31,066 nt of DNA from Haplomitrium mnioides (taxonomy: Eukaryota; Marchantiophyta; Haplomitriopsida; Calobryales), in assembly GCA_049999725.1 (NCBI GenBank), contig JBNGIS010008719.1, positions 42,285 through 73,350 on the forward strand. Direction: 5' to 3'. The notes below the pieces were generated by a model. It worked only from the letters and a program-made list of their open reading frames with translations, was not told the origin of the DNA and did not search any database. Positions 20,823 through 30,247 of this stretch are shown one piece after another (positions within the stretch are counted from its first letter, which is position 1; every line of letters begins with the position of its first letter). Made by a program: the position numbers and the translations under genes.

Positions 20823-21257
20823 AAAGTAACAACCACTACTTTGAACCAAGAACTGCTACTGGGTTCCTATTTCAATTGGTGCTTGCAAAAGCCAATTTCA
20901 AAAATTTAGCATACAAAATCATGAATTTGACGCTAATAATATTCGTTTGCAAATCAAATATTACTTTTATATATCAAAATCATTTATTTTAAGTACATAA
21001 TGCATTAAAAATAGATCTTCTTATCAGCATTTTACCAAAATTGCTTTCATAATTTAATCCTTCAAAAGCATGAGCATCCCCAAACCAAATATATGTCAAC
21101 AAAACACAACATTTGTTGTTAAACATTTTGAAAACTAACAATGATTGAAAAAAATTGTAAAATTTATAAAAAAATTCAAATTTTATCAAAATGTTTTTAA
21201 TATAGAATCTTAAAGTGTTGGCGCAATAGGATTGTTAAAGAAAAAATTGTGAAAAGA
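20823..21257. other. Non-coding AT-rich stretch
   Basis: No gene, domain or repeat is recognised. It lies between the truncated end of copy E and the 3' flank of the ParB-methyltransferase gene; the element boundary probably lies within it. Confidence 0.5.
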
Positions 21258-21500
21258 CTACTCAAGCCTATGCGCACATGGACAACTAAGGCCCAAGTAT
21301 AGGCAAGAATTGTAGGAAAGATCCCTACGCGCACGAAGAACTACAACCAACTCGAGTTTTAAAAACTGAAGCCTATGCGTGCATGGATAGCTGAAGCGAG
21401 CACGAGCTGCTGAATAATTGGAAGCAAGGAATGTAGAAGGCCGTCTAAGAAAAAACAAAAAATGAAAAAGGAAAGTGAACTTCCATGCCAGCATAGACTT
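21258..21500. repeat. Four spaced palindromic-core copies downstream of the methyltransferase gene
   Basis: CCTATGCGCACATGGAC (near 21268), CCCTACGCGCACGAAG (near 21325), CCTATGCGTGCATGGAT (near 21372) and CCATGCCAGCATAGAC (near 21483). The first three are about 50 bp apart. On the minus strand they lie about 170-410 bp past the gene end, a position comparable to the arrays after the DUF7869 genes. Confidence 0.7.
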
Positions 21501-21666
21501 CATTGCTAATTTAAAGAAAAATCAACACGTTTGGTTCAAAAACCATTTTGTGCAGCAAATTGAATCGTGATGAACAGACTTAAATTGGAATGGGAGTGCA
21601 GTAAGATCAAAACTTCAGCAAATTAATTTTTGTAAAAAAATTACTTTAATGTGTACAAAAATTACA

Positions 21667-22720
21667 TCACTCTGATAAAACAACTCTATCCTCTTCAAGA
21701 GGAATTGTCTCATCTAAATCAATTGGCTAAGCAGCTTCACCATCTGCATCTGCAAGAGAGTCCCTACAAGATTTTCCAATCCCAAAAATCATAATAGATT
21801 CACCAGTAGCACCTGTAGTACCTGTAGTACCAAGAGGAACAGGTTCCTTGTAGTAGGTATATACTATTTGCGATCCAATTACGTCGGATGGCAAAGAAAC
21901 CAGCGTCAAAACTCTTTGAGGAATATAGATAGTCTGATGTTTATCATATTCCACATCAGTGCAATTTTGCATCAACTTCGAAGCACAAACAAGGCATGTG
22001 CTGGACCCAGAGCAAAGATCTAAGATCCAATCTTGCTCTATTGATAAATGGTCAATGAAAAAATTGTAAAGAGCATAATGGTTTTGATAAACATTCACAA
22101 GAGCATCATCTCTTGGATGTTTTAGTTTTGTCGATACCGTTGGACAACTAAACACAATACGCATAATTTGTTGAGGACAACCACTCGCATGAGTAGGTTG
22201 CAAATTGAACAGCCTCATGCTCCTCTTTCCCTCCTTTGTCCAATAGCCCACAGTCTAATACTCGTCGGCATGAGTAATTCTTGGACCATCGGAATGATGA
22301 ATATTGCTTTTGTATATATAGAAATAAAAACAAACAAATCAGACACTTGAAACAAAGTGTAGGAAAACTAAAAAAGGTAAACTAGAAAACCAAACAATCA
22401 ATAAAGAACTCACAAGATGTCGTGGTCAATGGCAGAGCAAACCTCCTGAAGAGCATCCTTGACGATGCCAAATTGTTGCGAAGAATGTATTATAACAAAA
22501 GACCAAAAATCTGAAGTGGTGGCTACTGCAAAAGAGGAAACCACATCAAAAAATTTGTCTCTTGAAAAAGGTTCAAAATCATTGTGCTTGCATTCTTTAA
22601 GGTTGTAATCGTAAGGAATATCTGCAATGGCCAAAGTGAAGCATCTAGGTTTCACAAATCCTTTCAATTGACAAGCACTGGACTCCCCGTAGACTTGGTA
22701 ATATGCCACATTGAGTCTAT
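21667..22720 (-). other. Class-beta DNA methyltransferase domain (exons 3-4)
   Basis: Motif IV is DIPY at 22611-22622 in the context FTLAIADIPYDYN; the usual form is D/N/S-P-P-Y/F/W. Then come TTSDFWSFVIIHS and ALQEVC. After the 107-bp intron, HPRDDALVNVYQNHYALY and DLCSGSST (21997-22020) form motif I, followed by CTDVEYDKHQ, the acidic SAM-ribose loop. The usual motif I is F/C-x-G-x-G; the second Gly is Ser (one G-to-A step), so SAM binding is probably impaired. Whether the ancestral enzyme made 4mC or 6mA cannot be told from DIPY. The domain acts on DNA using S-adenosylmethionine. Confidence 0.72.
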
Positions 22721-22969
22721 CAATGAAGGACAGTAAGTCCTTGTCTTCGTCTCTTTGAACTCCATCAATTGGAAGGGCAGTAGCATCATTTTGCTGCCTT
22801 GATTTTCACTCTCTAGCTTTCTAGCAATGAAGCAGAAAAGCATGAGGGTAGGAAATAAGTGTAGGAGACTGGTCTTGATCATTTGGGGCTTCTTCAACCC
22901 CCAATCTTTTTCTCCCTTTTGCAACTACCTATCAATTTCTTGGCAAGCTGGCGTTAAACGTTTTGTCCC

Positions 22970-23413
22970 CTTGCACACACCAAAATTGGAAAAACATTAG
23001 AGGAGAAAACAAAATACGTTTTCACTTGAGAGAGGAAGACAATTTGAGCAAAGACCATAGTGGTTGAACTAAGATTGACTTTACACTCCATGCTAGCATA
23101 GACATTGAAGTCCAAGCGCTCATGGACTTTGAATTCCACACGCACAAGGACTTTGAAGTACATGCGAGGAGCTTTAAAGTCAAAACAAGCATGGACTTTG
23201 AAGTCCAAGCACGCGTAGACTTTGAAGTCCATGCGCACATGGACTTTGAACTCTTGGCACGTAGGGACTTTGAAGTACAAGTGCGCATAGACTTTTAAGT
23301 CTATATGCGTGTGGACTTTCACTATACTTGAATTTCATTTTAAAAAAACACAATCCACAATAAATTTAATGCAACTCTAGACAAATTAACATTAAATGGA
23401 AAAACAAGTTTAC
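22970..23413 (-). other. Intron 2 of the methyltransferase gene
   Basis: 444 bp, donor GTAAAC after GAAGCTTTTG, acceptor after GTGTGCAAG. The flanking exons join in phase 0 without a stop. More than half of the intron is a 24-bp palindromic-core array. Confidence 0.65.
23084..23320. repeat. 24-bp tandem array in intron 2 (about ten units)
   Basis: Units start at 23108, 23132, 23156, 23201, 23225, 23249, 23273 and 23297, exactly 24 bp apart except one 45-bp double unit. A typical unit is AAGTCCATGCGCACAT followed by GGACTTTG. The unit contains the palindromic core with flanks AAGTCC and GGACTT, which are themselves complementary, so every unit can form a hairpin. Translations such as repeated KVHA or TSKS are artefacts of the 24-bp period. 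Confidence 0.92.
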
Positions 23414-23999
23414 CAAAAGCTTCTCAAAACTTGAGTAAAATGTAGCCATCTTAGACTCCTTAGTGTGGAGAGGGTAATCCTCTTTTGCTTCTTCCTTGCT
23501 CATGTAGCAAACTTTGGAGCAGGATGATTTCACTATCATTACCAAAACTTTATGTCTCTCTGCTTTGCGAGACATTTCATTCATTGAAAGTTCTCCGGCT
23601 TCCACCCGTTTCAAAATTGATATTTTTACTTAATCAAGAAGACCCTAAAGGAACCTCCAAGGTGTCCACTTCATGTCCTCCATTCTCAGTGATCCCATGG
23701 CCTTCGACTTCTAGCCCTTCACTATATTATTCTCCCACATAGAAAAAGTGCTCTATTGTAAACCCCAAAGCTCACAACTTCTAAACACTAGCTGGAACCA
23801 ATTGTCTTGAGAAGTGATTGTCTTCTCAAGTGTCGACTTGGGCTTGATCTTCAAGGTCTCCAACACTAATTCCCTTTTTAGTTTTTGGAATGACACCATC
23901 CCACTCTCCACAAACCTTTGATGCCAATATTCAACCTTCTGAATCAAGGTCATCTCCATCCTGTATCTCTAGTCAGAATTGCCATCAGTTGCAAAAATA

Positions 24000-24420
24000 C
24001 GGGCCTCTCTTGGTGTAAGGCCCACATAAACATAACAATTGTAGAGAAAAAGCGTTGGATTTTTTTGCTTTGTATTTGGTTATCAAAAGCTGCCTTGCAA
24101 CAGTACTATGATTGCCTCCTGCAATCTCATACCGATACTTGTAAGGGTTTCTAATATTGAACTTTGACTTATCCTTCAGCCTGCACTTGGGGTCAACAAC
24201 AACAATGAAAAAATTATGCACATATTTGTTTGTTGTCATTCTCTGCGTTAGAAGCTCAACAAAGTCTTCATTCAACCTCCTAATCTAGAAAGGCCCTCAA
24301 TTATCTATTCTAAGTTTCAGAAGATTTAAATTTTCCAATCTAATAGTAAACGTTTCCTCTCGGACTTTGCATTGTTGGATTGCAGACTCCCTAATTTTAT
24401 TTTTATCTTCTTCAGACACT
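24000..24420 (-). other. ParB-like N-terminal domain segment (exon 2)
   Basis: NEDFVELLTQRMTTNKYVH and FFIVVVDPKCR are followed by YRYEIAGGNHSTVARQLLI; GGNHST is at 24102-24119. In ParB/Spo0J-like proteins the corresponding G-(D/G)-N-H-R-x motif lines the nucleotide pocket. A frameshift downstream of KYKAKKSN hides the next helix, after which MTLIQKVEYWHQRFVES (near 23910-23960) continues. Two stops precede it (around 24290-24310). The match rests on motif and spacing only. Confidence 0.6.
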
Positions 24421-24868
24421 ATCTAAGGATCCACCTGCTCATGCTCTTGGAATGTTCGCATCCCCTTGTGCAATTGCCTCTTCACTCTTGATGTTGGAGT
24501 CCGAATTGACTCCGGCTCGGCTTCGTCCTTTGAAGTACTTGATGTTGAAGAAGAGGGGGTAACAGAAGAAGACTTTGTTGGAAATTGGGAGGAGGTAGGC
24601 TCCTCCTCAATAATTGGAGCTGGCAAAGGCTTTTTCTTTGTCACAACCTATTTATTCATTTTTGGAACCTACACAAGCTCCACTGCTTTTCTCTTTTTTG
24701 TAGCAAATATTGCTGGCGCCACTGCAGTTGACATGGTTGCCACTCTAGGATGCAGCACAAGCTATTAAATGTGGACCCCTTGCTTGGGCTTCAGTAGTTT
24801 GATGTTGATGGCCATCTTTATAAAATCTCGCTCGTCGCGCTTCGCGACATTGTAGCCATTCACAAAGT

Positions 24869-25141
24869 CTACCAAGAATTGTGTGAATTGGAAAACAAAA
24901 CCAAGCAAATCATCAAACATGTTTAATAAAAAGTCTCTAGATGTTTACAAAGAGTACAATTGTATTTTATTTTCAGTCTGAGAAAAACCTAATTGGAATT
25001 TTATGCGCACATGGACCTAAGAGTCCATGCGCGCATGGACTTGAGAGTCCTTATGCGCATGGACTCCTAAGGTCCATGCACGCATAGGGTTTCGAGTAAG
25101 TCAAGAAAGAAAGCCAAAGAGAAAGGGTTTTCAAATCTTAC
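24869..25141 (-). other. Intron 1 of the methyltransferase gene
   Basis: 273 bp with a near-consensus donor (GACAAG/GTAAGA) and an acceptor ATTCTTGGTAG. Exon 2 then reads DFVNGYNVAKRDERDF if one exon-1 base completes the first codon; the best exon-1 frame (SEMKERDIFANHLHTAKEDDK) is one base off, a likely indel. Confidence 0.6.
24999..25096. repeat. 24-bp palindromic-core array in intron 1 (four units)
   Basis: Cores at about 25006, 25027, 25055 and 25077. The second lies in a perfect 20-bp palindrome, 25022-25041 (AGTCCATGCG and its complement). The period is 24-25 bp and the unit matches that of the intron-2 array. Confidence 0.92.
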
Positions 25142-25640
25142 CTTGTCGTCTTCCTTTGCCGTATGAAGATGATTGGCAAAAATGTCCCTCTCCTTCATCT
25201 CAGAAAAAGCAAATCATTTGTGGATGCCTTGTATAGGGTAATGGCATCTTGGAGCTATACAAGCAGCCCGATGTGGCCTCTCTGGCCCTCTCTTATCATG
25301 GTGATTTGGACAACAAGACCCAAGTTGAATTTCTCACCTTCACTAGCAAAAAGGTAAAGGTGTGGATCATGATCTTTCAAGGATCTATAGTTTACAAGCC
25401 AATCCCAGTCTAATTTTTTAGGCTCGAGAGACTTGATAACATCCAAATGTCTACAAGGTTGAGGATGTCTAGAACCTTGACTTGTAATGTCGTTTTCCAA
25501 AAATTGAAAAGTGGTAGAATTTAAGGTCAAAAATCTTAGGAAGAAAAGTTTGAAAAAATCGAAAGGCTGAAATAAGCAAAATAACAAGGAAATGCAAAAA
25601 CAAGATGACAAGAAAACAAAAGCTAGAAAGTGAACTCACG

Positions 25641-25950
25641 ACAATGGAAAGAAGCTTTCCACTGACGCTCCTTTTATACCTGAATTTCAAAAAATGCCTT
25701 TTCCCACCCAAAAATGATTCTTAGAGCTTTTGACACGTAGGTTTGCATGGTACAAAAAAAGTTAGTATACAAAGCATTGCTCGTTTTCATCTTTCCAATT
25801 TCTTTTTTTCATTTTCTTCACCAAAAGCTCCCAATTTTGTCGTTTTTTGGAAATCTTGTTAAAAACACATATTTTAGGTAGGTCGTTAGAGGTTGACAAT
25901 ATTTGTTAAAATTGTTTATTCAAATAGTTCATTTTTAGTGAGCTTTATCA
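25641..25950. promoter_or_regulatory. Divergent intergenic region between the two genes
   Basis: About 310 bp separate the start of the minus-strand ParB-methyltransferase gene from the ATG (25951) of the plus-strand DUF7869 gene. On the minus strand TATAAAAG at 25671-25678 is a good TATA box about 30 bp before the assumed transcript start. No equally clear TATA box is seen for the plus-strand gene. No palindromic core occurs inside this region. Confidence 0.5.
25671..25678 (-). promoter_or_regulatory. TATA box of the methyltransferase gene
   Basis: TATAAAAG on the minus strand in the context GGTATAAAAGGAGCG, followed by transcribed-looking sequence. The transcript start is inferred at about 25640. 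Confidence 0.5.
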
Positions 25951-26170
25951 ATGGTTGGAGTTTTTAAGGGCAAGAAAAGGTTAGAATTCCAAGACTCATC
26001 TTTACAAAAAGAGTCACTTTTGACAAGCAGGTTGAGATTTGTTCAAATCACAATTCTTTGGAGGTAAGCAATGGACTACCAAAAGCATCAAGTGTGATGG
26101 CGAGTTATATTGGGAAAAAAGATGGCTTTTGTTGAATCAAATAGCTCCACTTGAGAAGATCAAGAAGGTG

Positions 26171-26350
26171 AACCCTATGCGCGCATAGGATCAGTGATTG
26201 AACCCTATACGCGCCTAGGGTTAAGGAGTGAACCCAATGCGTGCAAAGGATTAAGGAGTGAACAACTTGCGCGCAAACGATCAAAGAGGGAGCCTAGTGC
26301 TTGCAGAGAATTCAAGAAACAAACTTTTGCAAGCACAAGGTCTTTGTTGT
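26171..26350. repeat. 30-bp tandem array with palindromic core (about six units)
   Basis: Units start at 26171, 26201, 26231, 26261, 26291 and 26321. The first contains the exact 16-bp palindrome CCTATGCGCGCATAGG at 26174-26189; later units are progressively diverged (TTGCGCGCAA, GTGCTTGCAG, TTGCAAGCAC). 30 bp equals ten codons, so one frame stays open with a repeated SEPxAxxxLR-like pattern. It may be in an intron: GGAG/GTAAGC at about 26060 could be a donor. Confidence 0.9.
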
Positions 26351-27679
26351 CGATCAAACCGTCAAAGTTAAATCTTTCTTTTGACTACCCCAACAGATCA
26401 ACAGAAAGATAATCAACTCAGAATTTCCAGACGGTTGTGGATCTCTCTTTGTCCTCATCTAAGAGAGACCTCGATATTCATAATCAAAGTGTGTTTGTTC
26501 TAAACACAAAAAGCATACAATATGTGGATGGTTTCAGTTTTGGAGATGAATTGTTGTACTCAATAGTACCACTCAAACAATGAGTGATTTCAATTCAATT
26601 AGGACCTCGCAATGAGATTGGGAAATCTCAAACAAACCAATTTGTTTTGAAGGAGTCTTGAGACGAGAGTTTGGGAAATGATTCTAGCAAAGAGTCTCAA
26701 TCAATCAACATTTCGTTGGAGTTATCGCCAAGGGCACCAAGCATGCTGCAAAAAACATTTTCTAATAATCAAAATATTGAACAAGATTTAGTTTCAAAAT
26801 GGTGCAGTTCTCCCAATCCTCAAAGAGTAACTCATCCTTCGAAAACATTTTACTAAGAAACAAATAATGGCTACAATGATGATCAAGATCTTCAAGACGA
26901 TGAATTGTCTGCGATTGTTGGATTTGCCTACAGATCAAGTTGACCATCACTCCAGAACTCTTTGTCTGGGCCAAAACCCAAGTGGGTAAACAACGTATGT
27001 GAAAACTCTTTGCGAAAAGTCCATCTTAACGAGAGTTTTTTGAAGAAAAAGCTCAATCCAATGTTGGTTTCTAAATTGAAGAGAATTTCATATTGTCGAA
27101 ATAGTTGCTTGTCGTTGTGCAAGACAATTTTTTTTTGAAAATTGTGAGAGAAACGCATTTTTTACAAAGCATGAAGAATCGAGATATCACACTACATTGG
27201 GGAATACCAAGAAATGATACTGATGTTGACAATCGATTTACTCTACCTAACGGTACTGTTGTATGTAGAAGAGCCTTCAAATTAATATTATTAGAAGAAA
27301 GTGATAGAATCCAAAGGATTCAAAATCTAAAAAACGCAGATTTTAGAGGCATTTTTGGAAAAAGAGAATTATCTGCTAAAGGAGTATTTGTGCGTGAGTG
27401 GATGGACAATTTTTTCCAAAGAAATTGCAAGAGAATGCCTACTCATGAAGTTTATAGCTTGTACGATAATTTTACAAAATGGGAAGTTTATGACTACTTC
27501 ACAACTTATTTAAAAGAGAAATATCCCCATTGTATTCTTAATTTCTTGGGTTTCACAAAACATTAGAGAACTAATTTCCCAAATGTAAAAATTCCAAAAT
27601 GCAATAGATTTGCCATTTGTGAAACATGCAAAGAAAAAAAAATCATTGCGAGAAAAATCCGTCTTGGAGTCCAACAAAG

Positions 27680-28486
27680 GTAATGAATTTCTTCTTTTTT
27701 GAAACCTTTTGTTAATCCATGCTCTTTTTTCTAAACTGAAAGCTTAGTTTTAGAGATTAATCTCAACTTAGTCCTAAAAGATATTTGTTTTGTTAAGTTG
27801 TTCAACAAAGAAAATTTGAGTCGAATGAGTCTTAGCAACTTGAGTTGTGAGAAGAGAGTCTATGCTTGCATAGGGTATATTGTTTTTATTTTGAATCCAA
27901 ACCTTGTCTACGATTGAATAAAGCAAGGAAATGAACCTGATTCTTGGTAGTGACCTTAGCCTTGCAAAAAGTTTTGCTTTTGTTGCTTTGAATCAAGAGC
28001 CCTTTGCAAGAAAAACAATAGCAAAAACTAATTTTTTTTCAGATCCTATGCGCACATAGGATTTGTTCTTGTTTCTTTTAAAACTAGACGTGCCAATAGT
28101 CAAAGCAAGTCATGGCATTGGTGTTGTTGCTTTGTTCCTATGCATACAAACAATCAATTGTTGTCTCCACTCATCCTATGCGCGCATAGGATGTGTTATG
28201 GTTTTCTTTATCTTTTGTGAACAAAGAGTCCAAGCTACCTTTGTTAGCAAATCTTGTTTTTCTCCTTTAAAAACTTTGTTTACTTTAAGTTAAACAAATT
28301 TTCCTTTATTTAAATTACCTAAAGTTTATTTTTAATCTTTAAAAAAATGTTCGCATTTACCAATCCAAACATTTGTTTAAGATGATTTGAATGTTTTTAG
28401 CACCTTAGGTGGATTTCTGGAGTTCCAACATCTCTATATGTTGTGCTGAACCATTTTTATGTCTTTCATGCTTTGTGATGATGCAG
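27680..28486 (+). other. Intron of the DUF7869 gene
   Basis: Donor GTAATG after CAACAAAG; acceptor GATGATGCAG. The acceptor position is shared with copy B (5763). It contains three palindromic cores: 27860-27874 (CTATGCTTGCATAGG), 28043-28062 (one mismatch) and 28172-28193 (perfect 22-bp palindrome). In the other copy this intron was the chromovirus landing site. Confidence 0.65.
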
Positions 28487-29160
28487 TCAAATATAATCGC
28501 CAATTGTTTCTTCATCGTGACCAACAAATGAAAGAAAGAACAAAGCTTGCAAACCATCAAAGAAAATATTACGTTGATGGTCAAAAGTGCTTGGGAATTG
28601 TCATTGATGGAATGGATCAGAAGAAAACTGTTATTCCACACTAGCCTTCGCCACTAAAAAACATTGATAAAGATTGTTTGGTGGGTGTGCATGTTGTTGG
28701 TGCCTTAATATTCAATCATGCTCTTTCTTCTATGGTCTTCTTAACCTATGGAAACTTGAAAAGCGATTCTAATTTGACAGTTACTGTGCTCAACAAAATA
28801 TTATTTGACTTTAAAGGGTTGTTGCTTCCAACTTTGTATCTTCAGTTGGATAACATGACACGAGAGAATAAAAATTCTATCTTATTTGGATATCTTGTTC
28901 TCCTTATTGCCAAGAATGTTTTTTGAAAAATCAAGGTGGGATTTCTCATGGTTGGCCATACTCACAATCAAATCGATCAAATGCTTAGCCGATTCTTGAA
29001 ACGTTTGAAACGTGTAAAAACTTTCACGATTACGAGTCTTAGCAAAGTGGTTCAATTATCCTATATTCCTAAACCTCACGTAACTCTTTTGTTAAAGACA
29101 TGAGATTTCAAAAATTTTCTACAACAACATCTCTATCTGGTTCAAATGATACATGATATT
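28487..29160 (+). other. DUF7869 core domain
   Basis: In order: KYNRQLFLHRDQQM, IDGMDQKK (28603-28626), GVHVVGALIFNHA, LQLDNMTRENKNS (LDN at 28846), LFGYLVLLI and VGHTHNQID (28951-28977). These blocks (IDGMDQxK, LDNxxRENKN, VGHTHxxID) are the hallmarks of the DUF7869 family found in many animals and plants. The invariant Asp/His residues would suit an RNase-H-like nuclease or transposase core, which is inference. Confidence 0.78.
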
Positions 29161-29747
29161 ACCTTTAATCAAAAATTCAAGTTCCAATTGAATGATTCCA
29201 AGACAAAGATTTGGAGCAAACATTTTTGAGCATATGAACTTTGGTTACCTCTGGATGGTATTTGTAGCCTCAAACGCCTACCTGAAGTGGATAGAGAATT
29301 TTGAGTTCAATATTGATTCCTCTCAAGGCATATTTTGAAATCAAAAGATCTCAAAAGGAAGAAAGAGAAGTTGATGTCGAGAAAGTGGTCTTTGCAATAT
29401 AGGACAATATAAGTGAGAACTACTACAAGTTCTTTATAGATTCTGATATTCAATGGTGGAATGACTTTTTTCTTGCCCAACAAGAGATTGCAGCCTACAT
29501 CCTTGAAAAAAATAGACAAGTACTCGAAGCAAAATTTACCTTTCCACCTTCCCAACCGTCAAATACTTGTAATGATTCTCAAAATGTTTGTCTTGGTTCT
29601 CAGCCTGATGCTTAACAGACAGAAGAAGATACTCTGGTACAATAAATACTTTCTACATGTCGAGCAATCTATGATAGAGTACCTAGGCTTCCAGAATGGA
29701 CTCTTTTGCACAACACTCGATACAGACATAAATTTGGCAATCTATAT

Positions 29748-29950
29748 GAGATGAAAGCTAGAATGTTTATTTGTGTTGTTGCATATCTCGATCCAAAATT
29801 CAGACCGTTTTGGGTTGCCAAAGTTCTCAAAGTTTTGTCATTTGATGAGGAAAATCCTCCAAACTCGAAACAAGTACGTGTTCAATGGTTTGCTTCTCAG
29901 GCTGAGGATGTATTTTCTAGACAATACTTCCCAAAAAAAATAGCAGCAAA
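29748..29950 (+). other. C-terminal small-beta-barrel-like segment of the DUF7869 gene
   Basis: ARMFICVVAYLDPK, FWVAKVLKVLSFDEENPPN and KQVRVQWFASQAEDV. The pattern (PFWVAKV, acidic linker, VxVQWF) resembles Tudor/BAH-like barrels. It is conserved in copy B (4400-4580), which shows it belongs to the gene. The family assignment is a guess. Confidence 0.4.
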
Positions 29951-30052
29951 AAGAAAATCAAAAGACAAAATCGTAAATTGTGTCAATCCAAGCTACATAT
30001 TGATGTACTTGATGTGACACAATTTACGATTTTGTCTTTTGATTTTCTTTTT
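29948..30052. repeat. Perfect 38-bp inverted repeat with a 29-nt loop
   Basis: 29948-29985 is the exact reverse complement of 30015-30052 (all 38 bases), with loop 29986-30014. It lies inside the last coding stretch of the DUF7869 gene. The loop itself contains TACAT and ATGTA and matches, in diverged form, the sequence next to the assembly gap in copy B. Arms and loop would form a strong hairpin in RNA or single-stranded DNA. Confidence 0.97.
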
Positions 30053-30247
30053 ACCCAAAAAAACCAATTGAGTAAAACCACTCTAGCTACCATTAAAGCA
30101 AATGTATTTGAGTACGAAAGACAAAATGTTCTCAATCCTGAAATGTTTCAAAGAGATTCAATTACTATCATTAACACTAAGATATATCAAGTAAATCTTG
30201 ATGAATCTTCTAAAGCTGAATCTGAAGAAGTTGAGACAAGCGACTAA

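Larger units (their letters stand above)
21667..25640 (-). pseudogene. ParB-like domain plus N4/N6 DNA methyltransferase gene, four exons, decayed
   Basis: Proposed exons on the minus strand are 25640-25142, 24868-23414, 22969-22414 and 22306-21667. Donors read AAG/GTAAGA, TTG/GTAAAC and CTT/GTGAGT; acceptors end TAG, AAG and AAG. The second and third introns keep the reading frame across the joint (phases 0 and 2); the first joint is out of frame here. Exon 2 carries a low-complexity Ser/Thr/Glu stretch and a ParB-like segment. Exons 3-4 carry the methyltransferase with motif IV before motif I, the class-beta order. Stops in exons 1, 2, 3 and 4 (including TAG in exon 4 and TAG at 21727-21729 before a probable end TGA at 21667-21669) and at least three frameshifts make it a pseudogene. 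ParB-methyltransferase fusions are known from bacteria and phages; introns show this copy is eukaryotic. Confidence 0.7.
25951..30247 (+). pseudogene. DUF7869-type gene, longest copy (copy C)
   Basis: ATG at 25951 starts MVGVFKGKKRLEFQDSS. N-terminal blocks at 26530-26740 (NISLELSPRAP) precede FTLPNGTVVCRRAFKLILL (27237 on), a MDNFFQRNC block, NFTKWEVYDYF and NVKIPKCNRFAICETCKEK, a possible zinc-binding CETC. A donor AAAG/GTAATG at 27680 and an acceptor ATGCAG at 28486 bound an 807-bp intron. The second exon holds the DUF7869 core and a C-terminal domain, ending SEEVETSD and TAA at 30245-30247. In-frame stops occur, for example near 28642, 28924 and 29101. The family is multi-copy and uncharacterised; a transposase-like nuclease is the most likely role but not proven. 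Confidence 0.75.

Noticed and set aside
23022-23322. Two minus-strand open frames of 88 and 122 codons
   Set aside because: They are translations of the 24-bp intronic array, which keeps frames open because 24 is a multiple of three.
24466-24768. 100-codon plus-strand open frame with a hydrophobic C-terminus
   Set aside because: It is antisense to exon 2 of the ParB-methyltransferase gene, whose minus-strand frame matches the second copy at 19880-20160.
26194-26412. Open frame of 72 codons as a small gene
   Set aside because: It starts at GTG, not ATG, and is mostly the translated 30-bp array.
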